Positions 1 to 7,825 of a stretch of DNA of 64,000 nucleotides are shown piece after piece. Origin of the DNA: Rudanella paleaurantiibacter (GTDB taxonomy: Bacteria > Bacteroidota > Bacteroidia > Cytophagales > Spirosomataceae); contig NZ_WELI01000001.1 in NCBI RefSeq assembly GCF_009184635.1, forward strand, positions 434,001-498,000. Direction: 5' to 3'. The translations under genes were made by a program, and so were the position numbers. Below the pieces are notes generated by a model. It searched no databases. It saw only the letters and a program-made list of their open reading frames with translations, and was not told where the DNA came from. Positions within the stretch are counted from its first letter, which is position 1, and every line of letters begins with the position of its first letter.

Positions 1-518
1 ATCAGATTGGCGTTGATTGGGTCGAAGCCCGAGAAGGGTTCGTCCAGAATAATCAGGTCGGGCTCGTGCAGAACCGTAGCCACAAACTGAATTTTCTGCT
101 GCATTCCCTTTGAGAGGTCTTCTACATTTTTCTCCCACCAGGTTTTGATATCAAACTTGGTGAACCAGATTTTGAGCTTCTCCATAGCCTGCCGCTCGGT
201 CAGGCCCTTGAGTTGGGCCAGATACAGCAGTTGCTCGCCTACCTTCATTTTTTTGTAGAGCCCGCGCTCTTCGGGCAGGTAGCCAATGCGCCGGATGTGG
301 TCGGGGCGGAGGGGCTCGCCCCCCAGAAACACCTCGCCCGCGTCGGGGGCGGTAATCTGGTTAATGATGCGGATAAGAGAGGTTTTACCCGCCCCGTTCG
401 GTCCCAGCAAACCAAAAATGCTACCGCTGGGTACGGTCAGACTAACATCGTCGAGTGCCCGGTGTTGGGCGTACTGTTTGACAATATTGCGCGTTTCGAG
501 AATAGATTTTGGGATCAC
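1..518 (-). CDS. ABC transporter ATP-binding protein, C-terminus cut by window edge
   Basis: The visible 172 residues are the N-terminal part of an ABC ATPase that would power an efflux or export permease at the inner membrane. Walker A is GPNGAGKT (residues 39-46), the signature is LSKGMQQ (135-141) and Walker B is LIILDEP (155-161), followed by the D-loop region FSGFDP. The H-loop and C-terminal domain lie beyond base 1. The stretch LPEERGLYKKMKVGEQ recalls NatA/YhaQ-type ATPases with a DUF4162 tail, but the substrate cannot be read from this fragment. The start is taken as GTG at 518 because an in-frame TAG lies two codons upstream and no ATG precedes Walker A. It is the last gene of a minus-strand run. 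Confidence 0.9.
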   Translation of the reverse strand, partial: MIPKSILETRNIVKQYAQHRALDDVSLTVPSGSIFGLLGPNGAGKTSLIRIINQITAPDAGEVFLGGEPLRPDHIRRIGYLPEERGLYKKMKVGEQLLYLAQLKGLTERQAMEKLKIWFTKFDIKTWWEKNVEDLSKGMQQKIQFVATVLHEPDLIILDEPFSGFDPINANL

Positions 519-667
519 AGGCTAAAGTCCGTTTGCCAGGTAGTTAAGAGTACAGACCAAATATACGGTCTAAACGGTGGCAGCGGCATAGAATCGGACA
601 AACGATGTCCGGCGTGTGACAAACCCCTTTTTTTAGGGGATGAACGCCATCAGACCGGAAGGACGTA

Positions 668-1114
668 TTACTGCCGCCGGGCCCGGATCGTTGTGGTGTA
701 GAGCCGATCGACGGTGGTAATGTCGAGAGCGCCGTCGGTAATAGAGCCAATGGGCTTGCTGTCGTACGTTTGCAGCAGTACTGATTTGTTGCCGTTTTTC
801 ACGATGCGCATGGACGTGGGAAACGGGCTGAAGATCGTTGTGTTCTGGAGGCTTAGCACCTGACTAACGTCTACAAATTCGCGACCACTGCTCACCACCG
901 AGATTGTTCCGATAGCGCCAACTTTCGCTTTGTCGTATTCGGTCCCGTTGGCATTGTAGTAGTCGATGGTATAGTTACCCACCACGGCGGCCCCTGGGTT
1001 CTCGGGGTCGATGGGATCGTCTTCTTTCCGGCTACAGGCCGCAAGACTCAGAAAAAACAGACTAACAAACAGCAGAGTGAGGCTCGGGCGAAGCCGAAGG
1101 AAGAGAGTTTTCAT
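668..1114 (-). CDS. Small lipoprotein of unknown function
   Basis: This 148-residue protein starts with a lysine/arginine-rich signal and a hydrophobic stretch ending in a lipobox (LSLAAC). The residues after the cysteine are SRKEDD, an acidic tail of the type known in Bacteroidota to direct lipoproteins to the cell surface (family knowledge; location inferred). The rest looks like a compact beta-rich domain with no family I recognise. The ATG at 1114 is chosen because an upstream extension would bury the signal peptide inside a cysteine-rich, implausible N-terminus. The gap to the next minus-strand gene is about 100 bases. Confidence 0.75.
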   Translation of the reverse strand: MKTLFLRLRPSLTLLFVSLFFLSLAACSRKEDDPIDPENPGAAVVGNYTIDYYNANGTEYDKAKVGAIGTISVVSSGREFVDVSQVLSLQNTTIFSPFPTSMRIVKNGNKSVLLQTYDSKPIGSITDGALDITTVDRLYTTTIRARRQ

Positions 1115-1217
1115 AAAGGGATAGAGACGTTGAGCAAAACGAAATTCGCCCCGGCTACTCAGAAGCAGAGCTGCCGGGGCGAGTACAAGGTATATACGTC
1201 GGAAGTGGGCAAATGGT

Positions 1218-1640
1218 TTAAACCATGTACTTGCCCCGTACCTGAAACAAAAGGTACAGACCCAGTAAAAACGACAGTATAACACCGATAATGTCAAACG
1301 AAATAATGGCCGACGCGATGTAGAGCAACTCGGCAACGTACATCTTGGTCCAGCTTTCGCGGGTGCGTTTGAACAGGCCCGGAATGGCCAGCACCCCTAT
1401 AATCAGCGATGCTACCACGAGTAAAAGTGATAAACTGGCTCGCAGATTCAGAAAGAAACCACTCAGAATAGCCACCCCGCCCCCAAAAATAATAGCCAGC
1501 ATAGATAGGGGTAAAAAGATGACGGCTATGTATGGTACGTATTTGGCAAAACCCTCCCGAAACTCTTCGGGCAACTGAAATGGGGCTTTTTCCGTAAAGA
1601 GAGGGGCCAGTTCGGGCTCCAGCACAGCTTGTTGTGTCAT
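1218..1640 (-). CDS. Multi-pass inner-membrane protein, unknown function
   Basis: The protein has 140 residues: a soluble, proline-rich N-terminus of about 45 residues, then three to four hydrophobic segments (around residues 35-65, 68-90 and 100-135). The C-terminus is short and basic. The start at 1640 (MTQQAV) gives the polar N-terminus. The longer frame upstream would add an unlikely extra segment. No catalytic motif is visible and I do not recognise the family. It lies in a minus-strand run but is separated by about 100-130 bases on each side, so it may be transcribed alone. Confidence 0.7.
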   Translation of the reverse strand: MTQQAVLEPELAPLFTEKAPFQLPEEFREGFAKYVPYIAVIFLPLSMLAIIFGGGVAILSGFFLNLRASLSLLLVVASLIIGVLAIPGLFKRTRESWTKMYVAELLYIASAIISFDIIGVILSFLLGLYLLFQVRGKYMV

Positions 1641-1771
1641 AGCGAAAAGATTAAGAGGTTTTAGGTACAAATGGCTGAAAAACAGCACCCTAACCTATCG
1701 AATCGCTGGCACAATGTCAAGCGGGCAGTCCCAGCTTTGACGGAAAGGCAAAGCCGGAACTGCCGCATTAA

Positions 1772-2239
1772 CTAAGGCTGGAGAATCCCGGCGAGGTTGG
1801 CCGGTGAGTAATTGATGCTTTTGAGCGTTTTTTTGTCTTCATCCCGGAAGACCAGATACCGCCCGTCAGACTCAACATAGTGACAGGCAACGCCTTTGGC
1901 CTGGTAGAAGGCCACGGTGGCTTCGGCTTCGTCGGTAGTGAGGCAGGCCTTACTCATGTTGGAGCGCTGCACCTCATCAAACAGGGCCTTGAACTGATGG
2001 CCCAGCCCAAATTCCAGCACGGCACCAGAAAGTACATACTGCAAATCGCAGAGGGCATCGGCTACGGCCACAATATCGCCTGCGGCAATGGCCTCCCGAA
2101 ATTCATCGAGCTCTTCGGCCAACAGCGACACGCGCAGGCGGCACCGCCCTTCGGCCGGAATTTGGGGCGTATCGAGTACAGGGGCGTGAAAAGTATGGTG
2201 GAACTCGGCCACCGCACGTAAAGAATCAGGTGATTGCAT
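1772..2239 (-). CDS. MazG/HisE-like all-alpha NTP pyrophosphohydrolase
   Basis: A 155-residue cytosolic protein of the all-alpha nucleoside triphosphate pyrophosphohydrolase superfamily, the fold shared by MazG, HisE and dUTPases. The metal-binding signature is visible as EELDEFREAI (around residues 42-51) followed by DALCDLQYVLSG (around 61-72), the E-x-x-E then D-x-x-D arrangement of this fold. Members hydrolyse (d)NTPs or phosphoribosyl-ATP to the monophosphate and pyrophosphate. It is not next to his genes, so a house-cleaning role is likelier than histidine synthesis (inference). The C-terminal third is unassigned. It lies 42 bases from the MarC gene on the same strand. Confidence 0.75.
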   Translation of the reverse strand: MQSPDSLRAVAEFHHTFHAPVLDTPQIPAEGRCRLRVSLLAEELDEFREAIAAGDIVAVADALCDLQYVLSGAVLEFGLGHQFKALFDEVQRSNMSKACLTTDEAEATVAFYQAKGVACHYVESDGRYLVFRDEDKKTLKSINYSPANLAGILQP

Positions 2240-2281
2240 CGCGCAAAGTTAGGGGAAAGCCGGGTATCTGGGCGAGCCGCG

Positions 2282-2857
2282 CTAAAACTGGGGCAACAGA
2301 TTCGTTTTGAAAAGTTTGATGGCAATAGCCAGCAGAATAATGCCGAACACTTTCCGCAAAACGGCCAACCCGCCCGGCCCGAGCCGGGTTTCGAGCCATT
2401 CCGACGATTTAAGCACCACGTACACCAGCACCAGATTGATGACAATACCCACAATGATGTTGGCCGTTTGGTACTCGGTGCGCAGCGAGATGAGGGTTGT
2501 CATGGTGCCGGCACCGGCAATGAGTGGAAAGGCAATGGGTACGATGTGCGCGGCCCCGTCGGCCTCTACTTCGGATTTGAAAATGGTCCGGCCCAGAATC
2601 ATTTCGAGGCCCAGCAGAAAAATAATGAGGGCTCCGGCCACCGCAAACGACGACACATCGACGCCGAACAGTTTCAGGATTTTTTCGCCCACAAACAGAA
2701 AACTTACCATCAGCGCGCCCGACACAAATGTGGCCTTTTCGGACTCGATAGCCCCGAATTTCCGGCGTAGGTCGATGATAATGGGCAACGAGCCGATAAT
2801 GTCGATGACCGAGAACAGAATGAGTGTGACCGAGATAATTTCTTTGAAACTGAACAT
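2282..2857 (-). CDS. MarC family integral membrane protein
   Basis: A 191-residue protein with six predicted hydrophobic segments and the MarC-family features: an N-terminal helix containing SVTLILFSVIDIIGSLPI, and a later GAGTMTTLISL loop resembling the family's GPG/GAG motif. MarC proteins sit in the inner membrane. Their function is unsettled, and the original link to multiple antibiotic resistance was not upheld. The start at 2857 (MFSFKEII) places the first membrane segment at the N-terminus, as in relatives. The upstream in-frame extension is a charged tail with no support. Length matches the usual size of about 200 residues. Confidence 0.85.
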   Translation of the reverse strand: MFSFKEIISVTLILFSVIDIIGSLPIIIDLRRKFGAIESEKATFVSGALMVSFLFVGEKILKLFGVDVSSFAVAGALIIFLLGLEMILGRTIFKSEVEADGAAHIVPIAFPLIAGAGTMTTLISLRTEYQTANIIVGIVINLVLVYVVLKSSEWLETRLGPGGLAVLRKVFGIILLAIAIKLFKTNLLPQF

Positions 2858-2969
2858 GGTGGTGAGCGGGCGTGTGCCCCGATGAGGGCGCAAGATTACG
2901 GCAAACAGGTGGTACGGGCAAATAAGCCGGACAGGAAGCCCCTAAACCAGTGCCGACCCTGGGTTTGGC

Positions 2970-3347
2970 TCACTCACCCATCCGGGCCAGAAAAGTGAAC
3001 AACAAGGCAAGTAAAGCCGGAACCGCCTGCGTGAAGAAGATTTTGCGGCTCGCCGTAAAGGCTCCATAGATGCCTGCAATGGCCACACAGCTGAGAAAAA
3101 AGACCGCTACATTTTCGGACCACCGGGCGTCGGTAATGGTAAAGCTCCAGATCAGGCCCGCGGCCAGAAACCCGTTGTATAGCCCCTGATTAGCGGCCAT
3201 CACCCTGGTCGGTTTGAACAGCTCGTCGGGCAAAGCGCCTTTAAACGTCTTTTTGCCGAGCGTTTCCCAGGCAAACATCTCCAGGTAGAGAATAAACAGG
3301 TGCTCAAGAGCAACAAGAGCCGTCATGATTGTAGCCACTAATTCCAT
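2970..3347 (-). CDS. DUF1304 family membrane protein
   Basis: A 125-residue protein with four membrane segments. It has the DUF1304 features: an N-terminal helix with ALEHLFILYLEMFAW, the motif ANQGLYNGFLA in the second segment, and a short final helix. The family is widespread and its role is unknown. Length matches the family (about 120). It is followed about 110 bases later by MarC and preceded by the class V aminotransferase at a gap of 36 bases, so it may be co-transcribed with aroQ and the aminotransferase. Confidence 0.85.
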   Translation of the reverse strand: MELVATIMTALVALEHLFILYLEMFAWETLGKKTFKGALPDELFKPTRVMAANQGLYNGFLAAGLIWSFTITDARWSENVAVFFLSCVAIAGIYGAFTASRKIFFTQAVPALLALLFTFLARMGE

Positions 3348-3383
3348 GTACGTGAAGGGTTTAGGAAAGCTGCAAATAAAGCA

Positions 3384-4400
3384 TCAGGAACGATATTGCC
3401 GTAAAAATGCCTTTAGTTCGTCGATCTCTCCGTCGCTGATGGCCGGGAAGTTAGCAATCCGAAACGTGGTGTCTTTCCAGGCACCGTAGCCATTCCCCAA
3501 CGTAATACCGGCCGCGTTCGCAGCCGCTTTTACCGCCTTGATTGCCTCGGACGTGCCCTCCACAGCAATCACCGTATCCGAACGCCGGGCGGGTTCGTCG
3601 ATGAGCAGGGTAAAAGGTAGTTGGGGTACCTCCTGCTCCAAAAAACGGTACCACTCGGCGGCCCGGCTCCGGGTTCGCGCGTCGACCTCGGCAATGGGGG
3701 GCAGCTGTTCGAGCACCCGCATAAGGCAGTAAATGCCCAGACCGTTGGGTGTGTACGGGGTCTGAAACCGGCTAAAATTGTCGTGTATAAACAGCAGGCT
3801 GTTGTAATGGTCGTTTTCGGCGAGGGCCTGAGCGCGGGTCAGGGCATCGGGCGAGTACACCAGCACGGCCAGCCCGGCAGGTAGGCCGAAGCACTTCTGC
3901 ACCGACGCAAACCAGACATCGGCAAGTGTCCAGTCGAGCGTAATACCAGCCATGCTCGATACGGCATCGACGGCTATCAGGCCCGTGAAGTCGCGCCGAA
4001 ACTGAGCCAATGTTTCCCGGTTCAGTTGGGTGCCATTCGACGTTTCGTTTTGCACCAGACAGAGCGTATCGGCCAGATCGGGCCGGACCATCGGACGAAT
4101 CCGGTGGGCGTACTCCATCCATTTCTGCCCGAATGCCCCACTGTGCGGGTGCAGGCTCGTGCTCCCCGTGAGCGACTGGGCCACAATCTCCCAGCACTCC
4201 GTGGCCGATGAGACAAAGGCAATGTGGTAATCGGCCGGGATGGCCAGCTTTTGGTGCAGTAGCTCAACGGCCTGCCGCACAATGTCCATAAAGCCCGCAC
4301 TCCGGTGGTTCAGGCTCACAATGCCCGACCGGACGGCCTCAGCGGCATATTCGGCAACCTGGGGATATACTTTCGAGGGGCCGGGGTAGAAGGTTGGCAT
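3384..4400 (-). CDS. Class V PLP-dependent aminotransferase (SerC/alanine-glyoxylate type)
   Basis: A 338-residue fold-type I enzyme. The N-terminus has TFYPGPSKVYP and NHRSAGFMDI, the substrate-side motifs of the SerC and alanine-glyoxylate group. The PLP-binding region shows DAVSSMAG (around 145-152) and the Schiff-base lysine is Lys169 in SVQKCFGLPAG. The enzyme moves an amino group between an amino acid and a 2-oxoacid in the cytosol. Relatives include phosphoserine aminotransferase (serine synthesis) and serine-glyoxylate aminotransferase, and sequence alone does not decide between them. It starts 24 bases after aroQ, so the two probably share a transcript. Confidence 0.85.
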   Translation of the reverse strand: MPTFYPGPSKVYPQVAEYAAEAVRSGIVSLNHRSAGFMDIVRQAVELLHQKLAIPADYHIAFVSSATECWEIVAQSLTGSTSLHPHSGAFGQKWMEYAHRIRPMVRPDLADTLCLVQNETSNGTQLNRETLAQFRRDFTGLIAVDAVSSMAGITLDWTLADVWFASVQKCFGLPAGLAVLVYSPDALTRAQALAENDHYNSLLFIHDNFSRFQTPYTPNGLGIYCLMRVLEQLPPIAEVDARTRSRAAEWYRFLEQEVPQLPFTLLIDEPARRSDTVIAVEGTSEAIKAVKAAANAAGITLGNGYGAWKDTTFRIANFPAISDGEIDELKAFLRQYRS

Positions 4401-4424
4401 AATAGGGGTTTTAGGAGGGCGGAG

Positions 4425-4847
4425 TTACTCTTGCACCAAATACCGCACTGCCAGTTCGTACCCTGTCAGCCCCAACCCAACAATCACCCCTTTGCATTTG
4501 GCCGAGAGGTAGCTGTGGTGCCGGAAGGCTTCGCGGGCGTGTACGTTTGAGATGTGTACCTCCACGGCGGGTGCCGTCACGGCCGAGAGGGCGTCGGCAA
4601 TGGCAATCGACGTGTGGGTGTAAGCACCGGCATTAATCACAATACCATCGAAGGTAAAGCCGTGTTCGTGAATTTTATCGATCAGTTCGCCTTCGTGATT
4701 CGACTGGAAATAGTGAATTTGCACCTCCGGAAACTGCGCTTCGATTGTTTTGAGGTAATCAATAAACGTGCGGCTGCCGTAAATGTGCGGTTCACGCTTA
4801 CCCAGCAGGTTGAGGTTCGGGCCGTTTAGGATCAGAATCTTTTTCAT
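4425..4847 (-). CDS. aroQ: 3-dehydroquinate dehydratase, type II
   Basis: A 140-residue enzyme of the shikimate pathway that dehydrates 3-dehydroquinate to 3-dehydroshikimate, forming a cytosolic dodecamer. Diagnostic features are LILNGPNLNLLGKREP at the N-terminus, the active-site Tyr23 (HIYGS), the substrate loop INAGAYTHTS (71-80) and the catalytic His98 in EVHISNVHARE, with Arg105 in HARE. Length is typical. It is first in a minus-strand run that continues into the class V aminotransferase. A TACCTTTG box lies on the minus strand at 4964-4957, but its TTG partner is 24 bases away, so that promoter is only tentative. Confidence 0.97.
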   Translation of the reverse strand: MKKILILNGPNLNLLGKREPHIYGSRTFIDYLKTIEAQFPEVQIHYFQSNHEGELIDKIHEHGFTFDGIVINAGAYTHTSIAIADALSAVTAPAVEVHISNVHAREAFRHHSYLSAKCKGVIVGLGLTGYELAVRYLVQE

Positions 4848-4859
4848 GAGCGATGAACG

Positions 4860-4938
4860 ATGAGCGATGAATTATGAGTGAATCTACCGGTACAAACCGC
4901 TACGGCGGAACGTTCATCACTCATAGCTTATCACTCAT
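4860..4938. repeat. Imperfect inverted repeat in the aroQ/xerD divergent gap
   Basis: Arms 4860-4881 and 4917-4938 match in 18 of 22 positions as an inverted repeat. Each arm is built from the word GATGAGYGAT or its complement, and further copies of ATGAGCGATGA lie just outside the left arm from 4847. The spacer is 35 bases. It sits between two divergent genes, so it is not an ordinary terminator. It belongs to the word-repeat hairpin class seen elsewhere in the window. Confidence 0.6.
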
Positions 4939-4950
4939 CACTAAAATTTT

Positions 4951-5865
4951 ATGTGGCAAAGGTATAGTAACAGCTTCATTAGTTATCTCAAACTGGAGCG
5001 GTCGTTGGCCGAAAACTCAGTGGAAGCCTATGAGCATGATGTTCAGAAGCTGTGGCAGTACCTCTCCCTACACGGCGAACCCATACCGCCCGATGCCGTG
5101 ACCGAGGGGCATCTGTTGGGGTTTCTGGCCTATCTGAGTGAGTTGGGGCTGTCGGCTCAGAGCCAGGCCCGGATGCTTTCGGGGCTGAAAGCGTTTTACA
5201 AATACCTGCTGCTCGATAACCTGATTGACCACGACCCGACCCAGCTGATCGAAGGCCCTAAAACCGTCAGGAAACTGCCCGATACGCTCAGCTTCCCCGA
5301 GATTGAGGCCATGCTCGACACCATTGACCTCTCGACCCCGGCCGGCCCGCGCGACCGGGCCATGCTGGAGGTGCTGTATAGTTCGGGGTTGCGCGTGTCT
5401 GAGCTGCTCGACCTGCGCATTACCAACTGCTACTTCGATATGGGCTTTTTACGGGTGCTGGGCAAGGGGAGTAAAGTACGGCTGGTGCCTATTGGCCAGG
5501 ATGCCATGCACTACACTCGACTCTACATCGACTCGGTGCGGGTGCATCTGGACGTGAAGAAAGAAGCGCAGGACCGGGTGTTTCTGAACGCGCGGGGTGG
5601 GTCGCTCTCGCGGGTGTCGGTGTTTACCATGATCAAGCGGGTAGCCGATGAGGCTGGCATTCGCAAAACCATCAGCCCGCACACGTTCCGGCATTCGTTT
5701 GCCACGCACCTGATCGAGGGCGGGGCCGACCTGCGGGCGGTGCAACAAATGCTTGGGCACGAATCGATTACGACTACCGAAATTTACACCCACCTCGATC
5801 GCGAGTACCTCACCCAAACCATGATCGATTATCACCCCCGGGGGCGCAAACGAAGTTTCCGGTAA
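4951..5865 (+). CDS. xerD: Tyrosine recombinase XerD
   Basis: A 304-residue site-specific recombinase that resolves chromosome dimers at dif together with XerC. The N-terminal SAM-like core-binding domain covers residues 1-90 and the catalytic domain about 110-290. The catalytic set is complete: Arg148 (SSGLRVSEL), Lys172 (GKGSK), His244 and Arg247 (PHTFRHSF), His270 (MLGHE) and the nucleophile Tyr279 (EIYTHLD). Length fits XerC/XerD (about 300). There is no phage or integron context, which supports a housekeeping role. XerD rather than XerC is inferred from overall resemblance. Confidence 0.93.
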   Translation: MWQRYSNSFISYLKLERSLAENSVEAYEHDVQKLWQYLSLHGEPIPPDAVTEGHLLGFLAYLSELGLSAQSQARMLSGLKAFYKYLLLDNLIDHDPTQLIEGPKTVRKLPDTLSFPEIEAMLDTIDLSTPAGPRDRAMLEVLYSSGLRVSELLDLRITNCYFDMGFLRVLGKGSKVRLVPIGQDAMHYTRLYIDSVRVHLDVKKEAQDRVFLNARGGSLSRVSVFTMIKRVADEAGIRKTISPHTFRHSFATHLIEGGADLRAVQQMLGHESITTTEIYTHLDREYLTQTMIDYHPRGRKRSFR

Positions 5866-5896
5866 GGTACTGAATACAAAATCTGAATCTACAATT

Positions 5897-6718
5897 ATGC
5901 ATTTCACACCTACCTGTCTTCTTATCGCGTTGGTTCTGACTATCGGTGGCTGGGGCTGTACGCAAACCCAAAAAGAGGCCTCCGTGCCCGTAATGCAACC
6001 GCCGGTACAGGCTCAAACCATTGAGAAAGGGCCAGTTGAGTACGTCTCAAAAGATCAACTGAACTATTACACTCTGTACGACGGCACGTCCTGCGTGGGG
6101 CCTTATTTTCTGGCGGGTCAGCCGTTGGCTATTCCGCTGAAAGGTCAGGACATGACCGATAGCCTGCGCGTTAGATTTAAAAATGGGCAGCGCGAGTACG
6201 TGGTGACACCCCGTTATTTTGTGCGTGAAACCGGAGATGTGGTGGTTACGGTCGATTCGGTGATGCGGGCGGGCAACTACACGGTGAGCCTCGTGCGAGC
6301 GGGCAAACCTGTGTCGGACTGCTACGCCATTAGTGTTCTGGCATATAGCGGTCAACCGTACTTCAACATGCTGAATTGTTTCTCGGCCAAGTGTCAGCCT
6401 AACGACGAGTACGTTCTGCAAAAAGGCGAATTATACACGCTGGGGGTTCCGTATACGGTGTCTGGTAATGGACAGGCAGGCTACCTGGCCCCATACGCCG
6501 GTGCCGAACAGGCCGAGGTACTGTGTATTAGTACAGCTGATTCGGCAGATGTATATCGAATTCGGGTTACGCTGCCCAAATCAGTCGAAAGTGTCCCCCG
6601 ATTTACGCTCCCCGACGACCTGAAACCGGGTAGCTATTGGCTGAAGCTCGCGGTTGGGTACGCAGATGGAAAGAACCGGCAGAGTGAGCTTTTTCAGTAC
6701 CGGGTTGTGGTTCGGTAG
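5897..6718 (+). CDS. Predicted lipoprotein, unknown function
   Basis: A 273-residue protein beginning with a hydrophobic signal (LLIALVLTIGGWGC) and a cysteine at about residue 21, so probably a lipoprotein with a slightly atypical lipobox. The mature part is rich in beta-strand patterns, and the C-terminal 100 residues (LPKSVESVPRFTLPDDLKPGSYWLK) resemble an Ig-like fold. No catalytic motif is visible and I do not recognise the family. It starts 31 bases after xerD, so it may be carried on the same transcript. Confidence 0.7.
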   Translation: MHFTPTCLLIALVLTIGGWGCTQTQKEASVPVMQPPVQAQTIEKGPVEYVSKDQLNYYTLYDGTSCVGPYFLAGQPLAIPLKGQDMTDSLRVRFKNGQREYVVTPRYFVRETGDVVVTVDSVMRAGNYTVSLVRAGKPVSDCYAISVLAYSGQPYFNMLNCFSAKCQPNDEYVLQKGELYTLGVPYTVSGNGQAGYLAPYAGAEQAEVLCISTADSADVYRIRVTLPKSVESVPRFTLPDDLKPGSYWLKLAVGYADGKNRQSELFQYRVVVR

Positions 6719-6752
6719 GCTTTATTTAGGCGGGTTAATGCAACCAATAAAA

Positions 6753-6781
6753 ACACCCCGCGGCCATCAACCACGGGGTGT
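6753..6781 (-). terminator. Hairpin followed by T-run, minus direction
   Basis: The arms 6753-6763 and 6771-6781 (ACACCCCGCGG against CCACGGGGTGT) pair over 11 bases with one mismatch and a 7-base loop. Read on the minus strand, the stem is followed by TTTTTATT, as in an intrinsic terminator. It would end transcripts of the minus-strand gene at 6976-7518 after a long 3' UTR. Confidence 0.65.
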
Positions 6782-6814
6782 CCCGAACACCTGTTAACCC
6801 TAACCTAAACCACT

Positions 6815-6880
6815 ATGAATGGCTCATCGATGAAACTATATGGTTGGTTGCCAATTGTCAGAACCGACGGCGATTTGTAG
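6815..6880 (+). other. Possible 21-codon micro-ORF with structured 3' flank
   Basis: An ATG lies exactly 33 bases after the 6753-6781 hairpin, preceded by CCCTAACCTAAACC. It opens a 21-residue frame (MNGSSMKLYGWLPIVRTDGD and one more leucine). It is followed by a hairpin (6882-6893 with 6901-6911, one bulge) and by two further complementary pairs that cross. The same layout recurs at 61231-61307, so the segment may be a real element, although coding is unproven. Confidence 0.3.
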
Positions 6881-6975
6881 AGTTAATGGCCTCGCAGAGA
6901 GAGGCCTTAACTCAACCATCCTGACAACTAAAACAATAGACTTAAAACTTATTTTCACTCAGATTTGTGCACAAA

Positions 6976-7518
6976 TCATGCCATTGCGTCGGCCGATGAT
7001 TTGTCGCCAATAAACTGGTGTTCAGCGTGTTTGAATAAGACGTTGAAGGAGGTCAGGCTACCGTACACCCGCGTGATGTACTGCTGAATATTGACCTTCG
7101 ATTCATCGTCTAATCCACTGGCGTTGACCCGCTGTTCGAGCGTCCGAAGCCGGTCGCGCACCATCACAATCTTATGAAAGAAGGTGTCGATCGGTAGCTC
7201 TTTGGAGGCCAAATCGGCTCGGCCGGGTTTCAGGATCAGCTTACCACCTTTCCATTTATCGCCCAGCGGTACGAGTTCGGTCACGTCGGCCCACTTTTGC
7301 AACACCCGCGAGAGTGCCTGCTCCACATCGAGCAAACTAACCAGATCACCATCCGGCTCCACAGCCTCAATCACCGTGAGGGGCGCGTCGAAACGCATTA
7401 CCCGCACGCCGTGATTAATATACGTGATTGTGTAGCCGTTGGATTTCAGATTGATAATAACTCCCGGCCCAAATTCAGGATGCTCCACGCGAGAGCCGAC
7501 ACCCAGCAACGTCTGCAT
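6976..7518 (-). CDS. Hypothetical protein with N-terminal CarD/UvrD-C-like beta domain
   Basis: A 180-residue soluble protein. The N-terminal 55 residues read GVGSRVEHPEFGPGVI and on into a short beta barrel, the pattern of the Tudor-like module found in CarD, TRCF and the UvrD/PcrA C-terminus, where it contacts RNA polymerase. The remainder is helical and charged, with no motif I recognise. A link to transcription or repair is therefore only an inference from that module. It stands alone, with a candidate terminator about 200 bases downstream. Confidence 0.75.
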   Translation of the reverse strand: MQTLLGVGSRVEHPEFGPGVIINLKSNGYTITYINHGVRVMRFDAPLTVIEAVEPDGDLVSLLDVEQALSRVLQKWADVTELVPLGDKWKGGKLILKPGRADLASKELPIDTFFHKIVMVRDRLRTLEQRVNASGLDDESKVNIQQYITRVYGSLTSFNVLFKHAEHQFIGDKSSADAMA

Positions 7519-7546
7519 AGCTTGTAAAATCGTTCGTGATTTTTGG

Positions 7547-7658
7547 GTTTATCGTTTTTGGGGTACGATACGGTGGCTCATAGTATGTGAATAGCTTTGT
7601 TATCAGGCTATTCGCACTGAATAGAAACACCGGCCGCCCTGAGCCCAAAACGATAAAC
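7547..7658. repeat. Nested inverted repeats in the 7519-7825 gap
   Basis: The 307-base stretch 7519-7825 holds no convincing gene. It contains an outer inverted repeat, 7547-7562 with 7644-7658 (GTTTATCGTTTTTGGG against CCCAAAACGATAAAC, one bulged T). Inside lies a 7-base perfect hairpin, 7589-7595 with 7607-7613 (GAATAGC/GCTATTC). No polyT run follows. It sits upstream of the minus-strand gene starting at 7518. Confidence 0.6.
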
Positions 7659-7825
7659 GTACGTAAGCAGAACGGGTGGCAACATTTGTGCCAAATAAAG
7701 GCTACGTTGTCCTCGCTGTTATGGACAGTATACACCCTAAACCACTTTTAGCAACCCCTGCCAGTGGTTGTCCAGCCTATGAAACAATACACCGAAGAGC
7801 GACGTAAGAGTGGAGAGAAAGGACT

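Noticed and set aside
4957-4964. Minus-strand TACCTTTG as the aroQ promoter
   Set aside because: The only TTG upstream is 24 bases away, beyond usual spacing, and the box lies inside xerD. Kept as a note in aroQ only.
7475-7735. 86-codon minus-strand frame upstream of the CarD-like gene
   Set aside because: It overlaps the nested palindromes, starts inside the gene it precedes and has no domain pattern.
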